Part shown: piece by piece, positions 23,218 to 35,688 of the stretch
Numbering within the stretch: position 1 is the first letter of the stretch
Layout: every line of letters starts with the position of its first letter
Assembly (NCBI RefSeq): GCF_027580225.2
Contig: NC_073354.2
Location: 6,114,001 to 6,178,000 of the forward strand
Source of the DNA: Misgurnus anguillicaudatus
Lineage: Eukaryota; Chordata; Actinopteri; Cypriniformes; Cobitidae
DNA: 64,000 nucleotides
Direction: 5' to 3'
Notes under the pieces: model-generated
The model's input: only the letters and a program-made list of their open reading frames with translations
Told to the model about the DNA's origin: nothing
The model's database searches: none
Position numbers and translations under genes: made by a program

Positions 23218-23300
23218 GTCTATTCTATTCTATTCTATTCTATTCTATTCTATTCTATTCTATTCTATTCTATTCTATTCTATTCTATTCTATTCTATTG
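23218..23300. repeat. (CTATT)n microsatellite, second locus
   Basis: About 16 pure CTATT units, the same unit as in the 20.4-22.1 kb array but without the TTTTATGTCT variants. Confidence 0.95.
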
Positions 23301-23519
23301 TCTATAAAGTACACTTGCTATGTAGTTTATAACATTAGTGTAACCGCTGTAAAATTCTTTTTGAAATATAATAAAATTGTCATTAGGTATGTTTCAAGTT
23401 CATGCTTGCTAATGTGGATCCTCTGCGTGTTGCAAAGCCCCTCCAATTGCAAAAAAATCAGAGATATCCAAATGATAAAATATAGATTAGCATTTTGATA
23501 CTGTCTGGTCTGGCTCATC

Positions 23520-24600
23520 ATTTCGCTTCAAAGAAGAGAAAGATAAATGATGATGCCATTAAAAGTGAACTAATTAAGGAATGCTTCTTTTAAAAACTCA
23601 TTAACAGCACCCTCATTTACATAATGATGCATATTAATTAAGTTTTAATGAATCCTAGCTTCAATCAAGTCAGTTTTTGGCTGCAAAACAATTTTGACGA
23701 ATGGAAAAAAGAACAATGCATTTAAATCTACTTCTTCGCTTCAGATAAAATAAAACTCAAACGCTGTCACCTTTGCTTTTTCAAAAATGACATTTATGTC
23801 TTATTTATTGTCAGTTGTAATACATCAGCAGTCTTGCATATTAATTTCAATGTAGTGTGATATTCAAAAGCACATATAAGTAAGAAACATACAGAGGAAT
23901 TGGATGGCTTGGTACATTTTTGTGCACGTCTGCACACACAGGCCAATATTTGAGTTTCTTCAGGACAGTGAAGGAGTTTAATTTCAATAATTTGTTTGAC
24001 TTTTCCCTGAATCATCAATTGTGGTCATGGGTATCACAGATTTTTATATACTACCTATAAAACAGCTCAAACCATTATTAATAAAATACACTTTCAAGCG
24101 GTCAAGGATTAATCTTAAAGAAGCTGCGATTACACGACAGACACAGATTATCCGTCACACCCATGCAATCATATTTCAAGCCGAAAGATTCCCATCAGTA
24201 CCTGCGGTTTTGTGCAACTTGATGAGTTTGATTTCAAGTTGTTTTTAGCTCTCTTGACGCAGTGCCGTTCGCGGCCGTTGCCTCCGTCGAGGTCAGGGGT
24301 CGCAGGGAAGCGTGTAAATGAAGCAGGGAAACAGATGCTCCTTAATTAGGGGAAAATGTGAGTGACAGGATTTGATGAGCAGTGCTACACGCGTCCCCTG
24401 TCACACAACAGCTGTTGTCACCCGCCTTGCTGTGGATTTCGCTCTCCCAGAACCCCCTGCGGGGTCGCAGTGCCGAGCTCAACCCCGAGCCAGTGCGCCA
24501 ATAAATAGGCTGCATACTAATAAGGCAACATGCTGCAGAGTACCTCCGATTATTCTCTCACCTTTGGCACTCGCTTGACTTATTATTGCATGTGTGACAT
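23520..24600. other. Single-copy DNA with CNE-like character
   Basis: No transposon or gene is recognised. Bases 23540-23690 carry clustered homeodomain-type cores (TAATTA, ATTAATTAAG, TTTAATGA) and octamer-like ATGCATATTAAT, a texture seen in vertebrate conserved non-coding elements. This is an impression from sequence texture; conservation cannot be tested here. Confidence 0.25.
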
Positions 24601-24882
24601 TTTGATTATTTGCCACAACTAATGTTACTAATTTTTGTTACTTCAATCTTTTTAATTCTGTCACTTATGTCATTTCAAACACATGTGCATTTATTTTTAG
24701 TTTTGAAAACTTAACTTTATTAAGTTCCTCCCATACAAAAGTTTATAGTGAATAGGAATTACTGCTATATGGTGAACTATCACTAACAAAACTATTGTTT
24801 GCATGGACTATAATCGAACTTATTTTTTGTATGCACCTTAACATCTTCTATAATAAATAAATATCCTCTGCAGCATGCAGGG

Positions 24883-24945
24883 GTTTTCAAACGGTGGGTC
24901 AGGACCCACTAGTGGGTTGCGCAAAGTCACTTGGTTGTTTTAGTG
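24883..24945 (+). mobile_element. hAT (Charlie-like) terminal fragment
   Basis: GCAGGGGTTTTCAAACGGTG followed by GGGTCAGGACCCACTAGTGG matches the CAGGGGTTCTCAAAC-type end with GGGTC/GACCC palindrome that marks this hAT group. No opposite end was found. Confidence 0.55.
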
Positions 24946-26227
24946 AATCACACAAATCCTATTAATGACAATTAATGGCAATGGTTGTAATATCAGGTAT
25001 TTTGGGATTGCTATTAAACTTTTAATTCATGCAATGACACTGAAGATATACTCTCTTGTCTCTTCTAAAAAGAAATAATTTATTTTTGTATTTCTCCATG
25101 AACATGTATATCAGCACAGCAATTTTTATCGGTGCATTCCTGGTTTTTGGGTTTGCAATGACATTAAGGTTAATAAATAATGACAGATGTTTCCTATCTG
25201 GCTGCACTATTCCTTTAAGCTTTTTACAATACAAAATTTTTTTTCCTCATACTTGCAGTTTTATTCGCAGACACACGTGTTTTCTTACACCTGCATGTCA
25301 ATAATCATTAAGCTAATTGCTAAACTTTCCGGTGTGTCTCCAAAGGACTTGCCATTTTTACTCGGTAACCGTTGCAAGTTTCTTACAGAAGGAGAGCGAA
25401 AAAGAATCACATGTATGATGATCCTGAGGGTTATGGCACACAGATGCTCCTCGCTCGCCTCCTTTGAAGCATTTAAATAGGCCAGGCGTGTCTGTCAGTC
25501 CTGCTCGCACCCCCTCGCACCTGGGACTTAAGGTGTTTCAACAATAACGTACCGCAGGAGGGAAAAAAGAACTGCTTTTTTTCTTCTGCTGAAATCCCAC
25601 CAGAGCACACCAAAGGTATCAAAAACTAAAAGAGCTGGGGAGAAATAAACCCAAATGCTTGAACGCCTGATGAATAATTTGAATGAAGAAATGAAGCGAT
25701 GGAAGCGTAGCACAAACAGGAGGATGAGGCTGGATGCAATTAGGTCACCGAACAGTTTAAACCTTTTCCAACGTGTACCATGGTACTTGTTATGCATACA
25801 TCTACAGTCGATGGCCAAAAAAGAGCATGTTTTAGGTAGTGACAGTATTGGATATTGATTGGATTGGTTATTGAGGGATTTCCAGTTTCATTCTGAAACC
25901 TCACTCTCTCTTTCTTATCTACTGAACAATTTGGACCAAGATGATCTATGGTGAGGCAATATCACTTTCAACATAGTTACAATAAACAGTATGAATATCA
26001 TGGGCGTCAGAACCGTTACATGTGAGACAAGACCCACTCACTTTTTAAGACCAATGATATTGGACCCACTCACTTTTTCTCTAAATTAGCGCATAGGTCT
26101 GTTCACTTTTCAGTCAAATCCATTTTTACTTGAGAAATGGCCTAATAAAGGAACCTCTGTGTTTTAGCTATAGTCTTGACTTCCATGTTGCTGTTTTCAT
26201 TCCAATATATTCCACTTGGCTAATTTA
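24946..26227. other. Mostly single-copy spacer
   Basis: Bases 25300-25860 are moderately GC-rich and free of recognised repeats; overlapping frames on both strands (for example 25528-25818 minus) have no known motif. Bases 25990-26110 contain a CCCACTCACTTTTT motif twice. No gene supported. Confidence 0.3.
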
Positions 26228-27370
26228 GTGGTGGTTTCCTAGACAGGGCTTATCATAGTCCCAGAATAAAATGCATTTTTGAGCTGCTTTAGTATAAAAA
26301 CATCTTGCACTGACATATCTTTAAGGATAAGTACATTTTCTTAAAAAAAATCCAGATAATTTACTCACCACCATGTCATCCAAACTATTGATGTCTTTCT
26401 TTGTTCAGTCGAGAAGAAATTATGTTATTTGAGGAAAACATTCCAGGATTTTTTTCATTTTAATGGACTTTAATGGACCCCAACACGTAACAGTTTTAAT
26501 GCAGTTTAAAATTGCAGTTTCAAAGGAATTTAAATGATCCCAATCGAGGCATAAGGGTCTTATCTAGCGAAACGATTGTCATTTTTGACAAGAAAAATAA
26601 AAATATGCACTTTTAAATCACAACTTCTCGTCTATCTTTGGTCATGTGATGCGCCAGCGTAACCTCACGCAATACGTCATCACGTCAAGAAGTCACGAAT
26701 GACATATCAAAACTACCCCCTGTGTTTACAAGTGTGGAGAAAGAGGACCGTTCCTACGTTGTTGTATGTCGAATGATACAAATTAATGTCTTTGTGTCAG
26801 TTTATTGTTTAAAATGGTCCGCAAATGTGCGTTTCATATATGTAACACGTGACCTTTCGACGTCATTACTCAATTACGTGAGGTGGCGCTGGCCCATCAC
26901 ATGACCGGAGGAAGACGAGAAGCCGTGGTTCAAAAGTGCACATTTTTTACCTTTCCTGCCAAAAATGACAATCGTTTCGCCAGACAAGACCCTTATGCCT
27001 CGTTTGAGATCATTTAGAGTCCTGCAAATTGAAACTGCAAATTTAAACTGCATTAAAACTGTTTTGGGGTCCATTAAAGTCCATTAAAATGAGAAAAATC
27101 CTGGAATGTTTTCCTCAAAAAACATACTTTCTTCTGGACTGAACAAAGAAAGACATCAACATTTTGGATGACATGGTGGTGAGTAAATTATCTGAATTTT
27201 TTTTTAAGAAAATTGAATAATCTTTTAACATATATATTAGTGCCATTGTTTTGTCTCAAGATACACAGCAGTATTGTTTTTTGTAATGTATGTTTGTAAA
27301 AACGACTTCAATGTCCTAATATAACTAAGGCCTAGTCCTGGATTAATCTTAACCTTGTCCGAGAAACTCC
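26228..27370. mobile_element. GACAGGGATTAG-family fold-back repeat, split copy
   Basis: The left part (GGTGGTTTCCTAGACAGGGC through CTTGCACTGACATATCTTT) and the right part (GGCCTAGTCCTGGATTAATC then TTGTCCGAGAAACTCC) match the intact copy at 5704-5930. They are separated by the 0.9-kb element at 26331-27228, which inserted into it. Confidence 0.7.
26331..27228. mobile_element. TTAA-flanked long fold-back element, copy 1
   Basis: TTAA at 26331-26334 and at 27225-27228 border two inverted arms of about 365 bp each. The arms share AATTTACTCACCACCATGTC, TGTTCAGTCGAGAAGAAATT and CATAAGGGTCTT stretches. A ~160-190 bp centre carries a plus-strand frame (26722-26904) also found in the other copies. 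The family recurs at 43348-44677 and 47334-48254. No transposase is recognised; mobilisation in trans by a piggyBac- or Kolobok-type enzyme is inferred from the TTAA target. Confidence 0.8.
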
Positions 27371-27427
27371 ATTTCATGTTTTCGCCTGCAGGACTCGTGA
27401 CACAACAAGGTAAACAAAGCTCTTATG

Positions 27428-28748
27428 GCGCTCTTCCATTGCATAGTACCTTGTGGTTTGGTTTGGGTCAGGTCGGATCAGCTCACCTCACTTTGGCTTG
27501 GTTAGCTTTCCCTCAAGTTTAGTATCACTTCAAAGTGGGAGGGATTATAGGCGTGTGGTTATATTTGCGCTGCCTACTGCTGTGACATCATACAAGTGAG
27601 AGCTTTGTTGGAATTAGGGGTTTTCACGGGTCCACTTAGATCCAAAAACTCGAGGTCCAGCCCGAGACTCGATCGGGTTCGGGTCTAAAAGTTTCACATG
27701 TGCCTCGGACACGGGTCGGGTATAATATTAGCAGCATCGGGTCTCGGGTAATTTAAAATGAATGTGTTATTGCCGAAAGGCCCGCCTTTTCAAACCTCTC
27801 CTCTGTTTGCCAAGAGCGCTTGCGACATTGTGTGGCTGGCTGTAGGTTAATTTTCGTTGAGACAGACATGTCAGTCAATTTTAAATGTAGATTTTAGCAG
27901 TTACCTGGGTGTCGTTTCAGAAAACAAAGTAAAACAAATGGAGCAGCTGGTCAAATTGGTTGTGAGACCAGCGGAGTTTCTGTCTGACTGCTGCGTGTGG
28001 GGCTGCAGACTGCACACACGTTGGTCGGTGTCGTTTACATTCGGGTCCAGTCAGGTTAAAAAAAATGCCACTGGTTCTGGTCCAACTCGGGTCTAATTTT
28101 CTCGAGTTTGTCTCGGGTCAGTCTTTCTTTTAAAAGTTTTTTTTTATGCACGGCAGGTTCGGGTATAAAGTGATTCGAGTCAATATGGGTCCAAATAAAT
28201 GTACCCGAGAAGACCTCTAGTTGTAATACATTACCATACATTAATTTAACGTTATTTCTCAGTCCGCCACAAAATTAAAATTGGCCATCACAAATAAATG
28301 TTTGCACATCGTGTTTATCACTACCTTTGTCTCACATGACAGTTTCTGTTCAAACACGGCACTCCGCTGAGCCTCATTTAAGTTGCATTTAAGTAAATAT
28401 GCGGACGTGCACGTCGCGAATGTGCCGCCACAAACTGCAAGTCTGGAAAAAAACTGTTATGGTGTCCCTGATTCTAATCTGTGGATGTTTTTCATCACTA
28501 AAAGGGAGTTTGGAAACTTATAGAAGAGCACAGATGATATGTTTGCTTGAGAAAGCGCAAACTAGCAGGGAGGTAAAGCTAATCTTTTACATTATAGTGA
28601 TGACGCTGGTAGTGACAATTCTCTCAAACCAATCAGTGATCCACAGTGTTTTCGCGTCACGTTTTGGTATCGGGTCGCTTGGAACTCCAATTGCAGTGGT
28701 ACTAAAAGAAGTATCAGGTACTATGTATTGCACCCAATGGAAAAGCCC
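27428..28748. mobile_element. Terminal-inverted-repeat DNA element, interrupted
   Basis: GGCGCTCTTCCATTGCATAG then TACC at the left is mirrored at 28716-28746 by GGTACTATGTATTGCACCCA then ATGGAAAAGC. The inner arm TAGTATCACTTC (left) and GGAACTCCAATTGCAGTGG (right) fit a known fish element style. An hAT copy sits inside. A 119-residue frame at 28399-28758 lies in the body and shows no transposase motif. Confidence 0.6.
27615..28219. mobile_element. hAT non-autonomous element with 8-bp duplication
   Basis: Termini TAGGGGTTTTCACGGGT and ACCCGAGAAGACCTCTA are inverse. The flanking octamers GTTGGAAT (27607-27614) and GTTGTAAT (28220-28227) match at seven of eight bases, the expected hAT target duplication. 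The body is rich in TCGGGT/ACCCGA. It is nested in the 27428-28748 element and so is younger than it. Confidence 0.82.
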
Positions 28749-31606
28749 CCAAAAGTAAGCTGACCCGACCCAAACCAACCAAGTAAATGCCATCTACTCC
28801 AGTAAATGTTTTGGATCCACATTTTTTTGCATTGACGCCCATGATAAGTATACTGTATATACTAGTTTAATTTCTTCTTTTTTATTTTTTCTTGTAAAGT
28901 GCACCTACTGATACTTTGTCCAAGATAGCGATGAACGAACAGATGCAGAATGCACTTTAAATGTAACTAATACCCAGCCTGGGTCTCAGAGGAGCAGGTC
29001 GACTTCTGACAGCACCCGTGCTCATAAAGAAAAACTTTCCTCAGAGCTCCGACAAAAGAAAAAAGGAAAGTGTGTGAGTGAAAAAGAGTTCGAGTCAACA
29101 AGAAGACTTTATCTCAGAGAGCCCAAACAGGAAGAAGGGTATGGTTTTGAGAACGCAGTGGCACATCACCAGGTGACAAATATGTCATCGCCTAAAGCCC
29201 TGTGGCACAATTATGCCACCATTGCTCTGAGTGTGAGAGATAGACAGAAGAGGAGAAAGAGATAAAGACAGTGGGAGGGGGAGGTGATGCTTTGGTGTGA
29301 GAAAAGTCATCACAGCCTTTGGCTTACGCTAAGAGACAGCCCAGGGGATGCGGTTTGCTCCTAACAAAGCATTCCTACATTTGGAATACAGTTGGGAACA
29401 TTCCAGCTAAATCCGTTGGGCTGGGTGTGCGGTCCCCTGGCACCCGTATCTTTCTTAAGGACCTAATGAAACACGTTCAACCCTGGTCCCATGCATAATG
29501 TTTACAAGAAAACCGTATGCTGTTTGTACACAATTAAAACAAGTTGAAAGTCTTCAAATACAAATGCGCAGTAGACCAATTTGCTGTATTTGGCTTGGCT
29601 GCTGAAAATCTTTTTAGATATTGATTTAATGTATTCCTCATCACTTCCAGTGGTACCGAGTCATTTGTTTGTTTGTTTGGCAGTCATCTGTATTCTAATA
29701 AACAATGCAAGTAAGCACCGGGGACCCAACAAGGCGTAAGATGGAGTGAGAGAAATAAAGGCGCCGCATTCGACTACAACTAGGTCAAACTGACGGAGAG
29801 AACAAAACATAACGGGCTGAGAGTTTGTAGGAATCTTTACAGGAAAACAAACTTGTCACTCACTTGACACTCTGTTTTGCTTCCAAAGGAGAGAATAATG
29901 GAAAAAACACAGAATCTCCATTGCAAATCAGCACTGCCATTGTGAAGTTCGCTGTTTGAAATGCACATCAAATCAGCGAAAAAAGACACCACGTACCTCG
30001 TCAGTGACATCTGGGGACATATGAATCTGGAGGCCTTTGTTTCAAATGTACGACTGGGGGGTGTAATGGAAGACATTCTAGAGGCTCGCATTCATAAAAC
30101 ATAAATATGACTGCGGTATCTCCTAAAGATCCATCACAAATACATCTATTGCTAGCAGAACATGAGGAAAGTTACTTGCTGGGGGAGCACTGGCCGGGCT
30201 CTCGATGAAGAACACAAAAATTAGAGACTTTGATGGTTAGAACTGTGTCACGTTTGGATAGCAAAGTGAAGACAGGCAGCAAGCCATGAGAATGCCAATA
30301 GTAATGATGCAGACCAGACTTGAACCTGCAAATGCACTACCACCGCACCACGCCCCCAAATGTCAAGGTTTAAAATAGTGAATTTGAACCTGGCTCAGCC
30401 ACACATTACACCATCGCACAACATGTCAGACCATAAGCGTTGCTCACCCTGGCATGTGTCCGACAAGACCACACTGACGCATTCAAACATTGTATTGCCA
30501 CACCACATGTATGCCATGAAATGTTAATGTAACAACAAATCAGTTCACCTTAAATTTCCACATTCCACATAAAAAATGATAGCTAGCCTTCAAAAGCATC
30601 ATTAGCCTCCAATTCCAGCCGAAGATTTGATGGATTTGTCTTACTGACCAGGGCCTATTTGTTAGCCTGATGGCCTGGAAAAAGAAAGGTGCATTCTGGG
30701 AGACCGTACGAGGGGGGCAAGAACAAAAAGAAAAAGCGTGCAAAGAAGCGTGATAAGACGTGAGATGGGTGTCTCTGCATGATTGGCGGTGTAGGGGAAA
30801 GTGACAAAGCACCTCAGCAAGGTCACATCCAAGGAGAGCACAGCCAATTACTATGCAGATCAGAGCAGGATGTGGTTTAGCAGGATTGCTCCGATGCAAT
30901 CACATTAGCCGGCCGGAAAGGAAACGGCTGCCTGACCTCAATCACTGGAGGCTGGAGAGGAGAGGCAGGAGTGCTTCTACATTTTCCCTGCCTAAACCAC
31001 CTGTCCCTCATCTTCACAATAACGTGATTAACAAACCAAACATGTCAGTAAGTCTGTGTGCATGGGAATTAGCGAACGATACGCGTCTCGTTGGCTGGTC
31101 ATGCTGTTAGGTACAGATGTAATAATGCATGTTTAAACCTGGCCAGATTGGAGCAGATCCCATCCCTGAGGATGACATGTGTTAGGGCTTGTGTAAAAAC
31201 TGCTCTTTTTCTACTTGTTTCGAGGGCTGCTTTGAGAAATAATGAGAACTGGTTGGATCAGGGCGGCAGGGTGCACAGAGAAGAAGAAAAAAATTAGGTT
31301 GTGGCTCCGCTCCAAAATCTAGTGAGCTTCCTAACTAGACAGCATGTTATGGCATCATAAACGGAGACTGTTTCAAAAGCTAGAGAGCATAATTGAGTTA
31401 GGATTTCATTACTCAATATTAAAGTACAGAGGCATTGCACACATCCTTCCCAGGATAGAATAGTTGTGTGAGGTGGACATTATGTTAGTTAGGGTACATT
31501 AGCTTAGCTTAGCTTAGTTGCGTGCTAGCAGGAGTCAATCTACTGTTTATTTGCTGCCTACATAGTGTTTAAGATCTTATAAAGATTCATTTCAGATAGG
31601 TTGTTG
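28749..31606. other. Long single-copy-looking stretch, no gene recognised
   Basis: Nearly 2.9 kb with no recognised transposon. Complexity and GC are higher than in the AT-rich deserts. Short frames on both strands overlap and carry no known motif. The texture fits intronic or intergenic single-copy DNA. Confidence 0.35.
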
Positions 31607-31614
31607 GTTTAGAA

Positions 31615-31891
31615 CAGTCCTCAAACTTTTTCTGCGTGCGGCCCCCCTTGTGTACAGTGCATTCCATCGTGGCCCCCCCAAAAAAAATTTATGACAAATA
31701 CCTGTTCTAAAATTTAACATTTTAATTAAACAAAAAATATTAAATTATACAAAGTAGTGCTGTTGGTTAGTAGCCTTAATTTTTTAGGTTTAATTACACA
31801 GAATTCATGATAAATGAATGTTTTTTATAAAATGTCATAAAACTGGGACCCCCCTGGCACCATCTCGCGGCCCCCAGTTTGAGAACCACTG
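31615..31891. mobile_element. hAT (Charlie-like) MITE with 8-bp duplication
   Basis: The left end CAGTCCTCAAACTTTTTCTG and right end CAGTTTGAGAACCACTG are inverse and of the CAGTGGTTCTCAAAC type. Both inner edges carry GGCCCCCC-rich stretches. Flanking GTTTAGAA (31607-31614) and CTTTAGAA (31892-31899) agree at seven of eight bases. 277 bp, non-coding. Confidence 0.88.
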
Positions 31892-31899
31892 CTTTAGAA

Positions 31900-33990
31900 G
31901 ATAGCTGGCTATTTAACGCAGTAGATAGCAAGTAAGCTCACTAGGTTTCGGAGCAGAGCCCCGGTGTCCTATAATGGAATGTACATGGCATGCATAAATC
32001 ACAGCACATTTTCATATGCATAATGTTTCTTCATCCAGTGTCTTTACAGGAGATGAGAACGGGGTTGGGGGGAGGGAAAAGAAATGGTGGGGATTTTTTG
32101 TGTGTGTTTTACTCTCTTTTTCTCTTCCTCTTCAAGAACTGTCTTTAATGCTTCTAATCTATTCTGCTGACAGCGTAGCACCGGTGAGGAGTTGCGGTGG
32201 GAGATGTTGAGGTGCCTGGCAGACAGCTGCACACTCTCTACAAGTTTATAACTGTGTGTGTGTGTGTGTGTTTGGAAAAGAAAGGCAGCAGAGAGAGAGA
32301 GTTTGAGCATTTCAAGCATGTCGGTGGGACTTTTGGGGGATTTAAGGAGGTTTTTGCCTTCTCGCTCTCTCTGTCTTTCTGTTCCATGCTCTCTCTCTCT
32401 CTCTCGCTCGCTCTCTCTCCCCTCTGGGGCTTTGTTATGCTAATGTGGAGGGATGTAGCGGATTCATAGTGATTTTTCATCTTGCGAGTGATGAGAGATA
32501 AAAAGGAAGTGACGAGGTGTCTTGATTGTCCTCAGTGTTTGGCTCTCGCTCGCTAACAAGCCGCCGCATTGTACAGATGCCATTTTCAAACGGCCTCCAT
32601 TTGCATCTCCAAGCCTGCACTCCATCGCAACCCCTCTAAAAGTTTATGCCCCCTCATTAGACGAAGCAGTCGTCTAAGATTAAAAACACGGGACACTTTT
32701 ATTTTCAGCGAGCCCTCTCTTCTGCGCGTAGTAAAAGCAGATGTTATCGCACACGGCTGATGCTATATTTACGCCGTTGCTGCTCAGCGCCGGTGGCGTG
32801 CGAGGCAGCGGGGGTTTCGAAAATGAGCTGCCGTATCAGCGCAAGGTAACCATTTCTTAATCACATTTGCATTTTTATTTTGAGAGATTCTTCAAACGTT
32901 TGCGTTATTGAGGATTTATGGCGAGACTCTGCGCTTGATATTCCATCAGCTTCACTCATAAAGGAGCCACTCCATAACTCAGCGCGAGATGAATCCGCCC
33001 GCCCCGCCGAATAATTAAGTAGTAGATTTTTGATGCAGAAACTTCAGATAAATCATTTGTTTATGAGTACCGAAGCTTTGAGGGCCCTGAAGCTACTGTT
33101 TAATGGCAGATCTTATACAAGAGAAGTAGGTCCTATTCATGACGTTATCGCACAATCGTCGCATATCGATAAAACCATTGCAAGGTTAATTGCCGTCGTC
33201 CAAACCTTTTCTTTGGGTAAATAAAATGTCACAGTTATCTTTACCATGTTGTAACAGTAGTGTTATTGTAAGCGTGATTAAATAGCTATTTTTGGGCCAT
33301 TTTAGGAAGCTTAGTGCCTTGCAGTTGCCTGCTTTCTCTTCTTTTTATATAGCTTAATTGCGCTGTTGCATTCATGCAGAGTAAGTGAAGGAATATTCTG
33401 CGCCATTGTTTGTGTGCACATGAAGATGATGATCTGCTGGGCTCAATAATATACTGGATTTAATTTCTGTCTCCAGTGGAAGAAAAACAAAGGCATTGCA
33501 GGATGTATGATCCATGACAAGACAGGAATATACATGCATTGTCATCAAGGCTGAGAGACTTGCGGACTTTGAGGGTCCTTCACATACCATAAAACCATAC
33601 AACATCATAAAGCAACCATAAAAGTAGTCCACATGCACTATATTTCTTCTGAAGCCATACGATAGCGGTGTGTAAAGGAACAGTGCATAATTTAGTTTTG
33701 TTTTTGTTTTTTACAGAAAAATGCTCTCTGCTGCGACTCTTAAATATGAGATCAAACCTGAAATGTGTTAAAAAAACTTTTATCCATGGTCACTATTAGG
33801 AAAGGGTTGTGCAAAGATTCATTATAGGATTATAGGATTAACACTGGCACTAGCTATATGAATGTGACTTAAAACATTACAAATGTCTTAGTTTTATTAA
33901 ACTTTGAAAAAACTTTTTTATTTGGAGGGTGACATTTTGTTTATATCACAATACATGATGACAAGAGGTTGCAATCAAAACCTATTCTAT
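31900..33990. other. Single-copy DNA with microsatellites, CNE-like part
   Basis: Includes a GT tract (32252-32271) and a CT tract (32389-32419). Bases 32550-33200 are single-copy-looking, with homeobox-type AATAATTAAG (33010), ATTTGCATTTTTATTTTG and octamer-like motifs, and CpG-containing stretches. Possibly regulatory; no coding exon is recognised. Confidence 0.3.
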
Positions 33991-34286
33991 TAACACTCAG
34001 GGGGGGCCGGTGACTTCTTCTCCGAGAGGCACAAATTCGAAATATATGTTTGGATTGTGGCTCATCATGTCAACATATGTGTTCAGTGCATCATGTAAAC
34101 CTATGTGCATCATGCATCATGTCAAAATACATGCCTGCTGCAGATGTGTCGAAAGAGTTTATGATAAAGACGGACAGACCTTAAGTATTTTAATTACATT
34201 TTGCCAAGTGTTTGTCTTGGGAAAAATATTACTTCACTAGATTCTAAAGTATAGAATCATACTAAAGTATAGAATCAATAATGTAT

Positions 34287-34757
34287 TTAACTCTTTCCCT
34301 GCCATTGACGAGTTATCTCGTCAGTTAACTCTTTCACCAAGAGTCTTTTCAATCAAGAGAAAACGCTTCCCTGCCAATGACGAGATTATCCGTCATTCCG
34401 CAATACCGCTATTATTCACAGGTGGCACAACTTTTTAAACCCGGAAGTATTGCCCTATGGCAAGCGTCTGCATGTCTGTGAAAAGTGTGTCACAAAAATG
34501 GAATTATCTCTGCTTTTTGCTCAAAATGTGGTGTTTTTGCAGAAACCTACCCATATTCTAAAGCTGATTACAAAAGAACTACTGAAGGTTTTTTTTTGTT
34601 TGAAAGCAGAGGGTCTGTTCTTTCATTTGGTATATTGTATGTTTATATATTTAAATAAGAACATTTTCTGGAAGGCATTAAACTTTGGTAAAAATCATGA
34701 AAAACGCTGGCGCTGGCTGGCAACGTTTTTTAGAAACGCTGGCGGTGAAAGAGTTAA
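34287..34757. mobile_element. TTAA-CTCTTTC element, first of a tandem pair
   Basis: TTAA at 34287-34290 is followed by CTCTTTCCCTGCCATTGACG; the right end is GCTGGCGGTGAAAGAG followed by TTAA at 34754-34757. An internal second TTAACTCTTTCACC starts at 34326. The interior contains GAAAGCAGAGGGTCTGTT, shared with the next copy. The 121-residue frame at 34450-34815 runs off the element and is probably not a gene. Confidence 0.7.
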
Positions 34758-35228
34758 GAGAAAACATGTCCCTTCCAATGACACTTTTCTGATGAGTTTT
34801 TATGGTAATCTGTAATTCTGCTATTATCCTAGATGGCGCTCTTACCCAATTTATAAAAAAAACTGAAGCAAAAACTTTTTTTACAACTCTGTGTATGTTT
34901 TCATAATCATTCTGATCTTTAACAAAATTGCTTTACAAAAATTCTATTATTTTAGCTTTTTGCTTAAAATTTGGTATTTTTGAAGAAACCTATATTTGAA
35001 AGGTTATAAAAAGAGAACAAATGAAGATAGGATGAAACTTTTTTACCGTTTTGTTTGTTTGTTCTGTTTGTTTGAAAGCAGAGGGTCTGTTATTATTTTT
35101 AAATATATTTGTATGTTTATATATTTATAGAAGAAAAATGTCCTGGAAGGCATTTTGTAAAACTTTTTTGAAAATCACAAAAAATGCTGGCGGGTAACTT
35201 TTTAAAAAAAGGCTGGCGGGGAATTAGT
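34758..35228. mobile_element. TTAA-CTCTTTC element, second diverged copy
   Basis: Follows the first copy directly and repeats its landmarks in the same order: CTTCCAATGACAC, CTTTTTGCTTAAAATTTGGT, GAAAGCAGAGGGTCTGTT, CTGGAAGGCATT, then AATGCTGGCGG twice. It is more diverged and lacks a clean right TTAA. The tandem arrangement suggests a duplication of the whole element. Confidence 0.65.
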
Positions 35229-35436
35229 AAATACCTAATTACATGAAAATTGCATGCTTTCGTACTTTTACGCAAGTAAAAGTACTTTTTACTTAAGTAA
35301 AAGTTAGAAAGTACTAGATGTTTAATGTACTTAAATATTACATGTAAAACAAAAACTTGTATTTATGAAATGTAGTGGAGTAAAATATGCTTTGAAAAGT
35401 ATGTTTTCCAAAGAAAAACACTGATAAAATATGAAT

Positions 35437-35675
35437 AGACCATTTCAAAAGATGTAAACAACACTGGTCCAGAAGCACTTCCTGTTTCCGTTTTTTAACA
35501 CTAGATAAACGTTGGGATAAAATAAACCAACAGAACATATAAACCTGAATTAACTGTAGTTAAACAAACATCTTAAAGATAATAATACATGTGAAATAAA
35601 AAAATAACTGTCACAAATTGTAACAGGAAGTGTTTCTAGACCAGTGTTGTTTACATCATTTGAACTGGTCTATAC
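35437..35675. mobile_element. Palindromic MITE
   Basis: About 48 bp of inverted termini: AGATGTAAACAACACTGGTC and AGAAGCACTTCCTGTT on the left face AACAGGAAGTGTTTCT-type and GACCAGTGTTGTTTACATC on the right (35624-35670). Outer bases are TAGACC and GGTCTA. The target duplication is unclear. Confidence 0.7.
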
Positions 35676-35688
35676 TTAAAAAATTTAA

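Noticed and set aside
28399..28758. 119-codon plus-strand frame with hydrophobic segments
   Set aside because: Lies in the body and right arm of an inverted-repeat element and shows no transposase or host motif.
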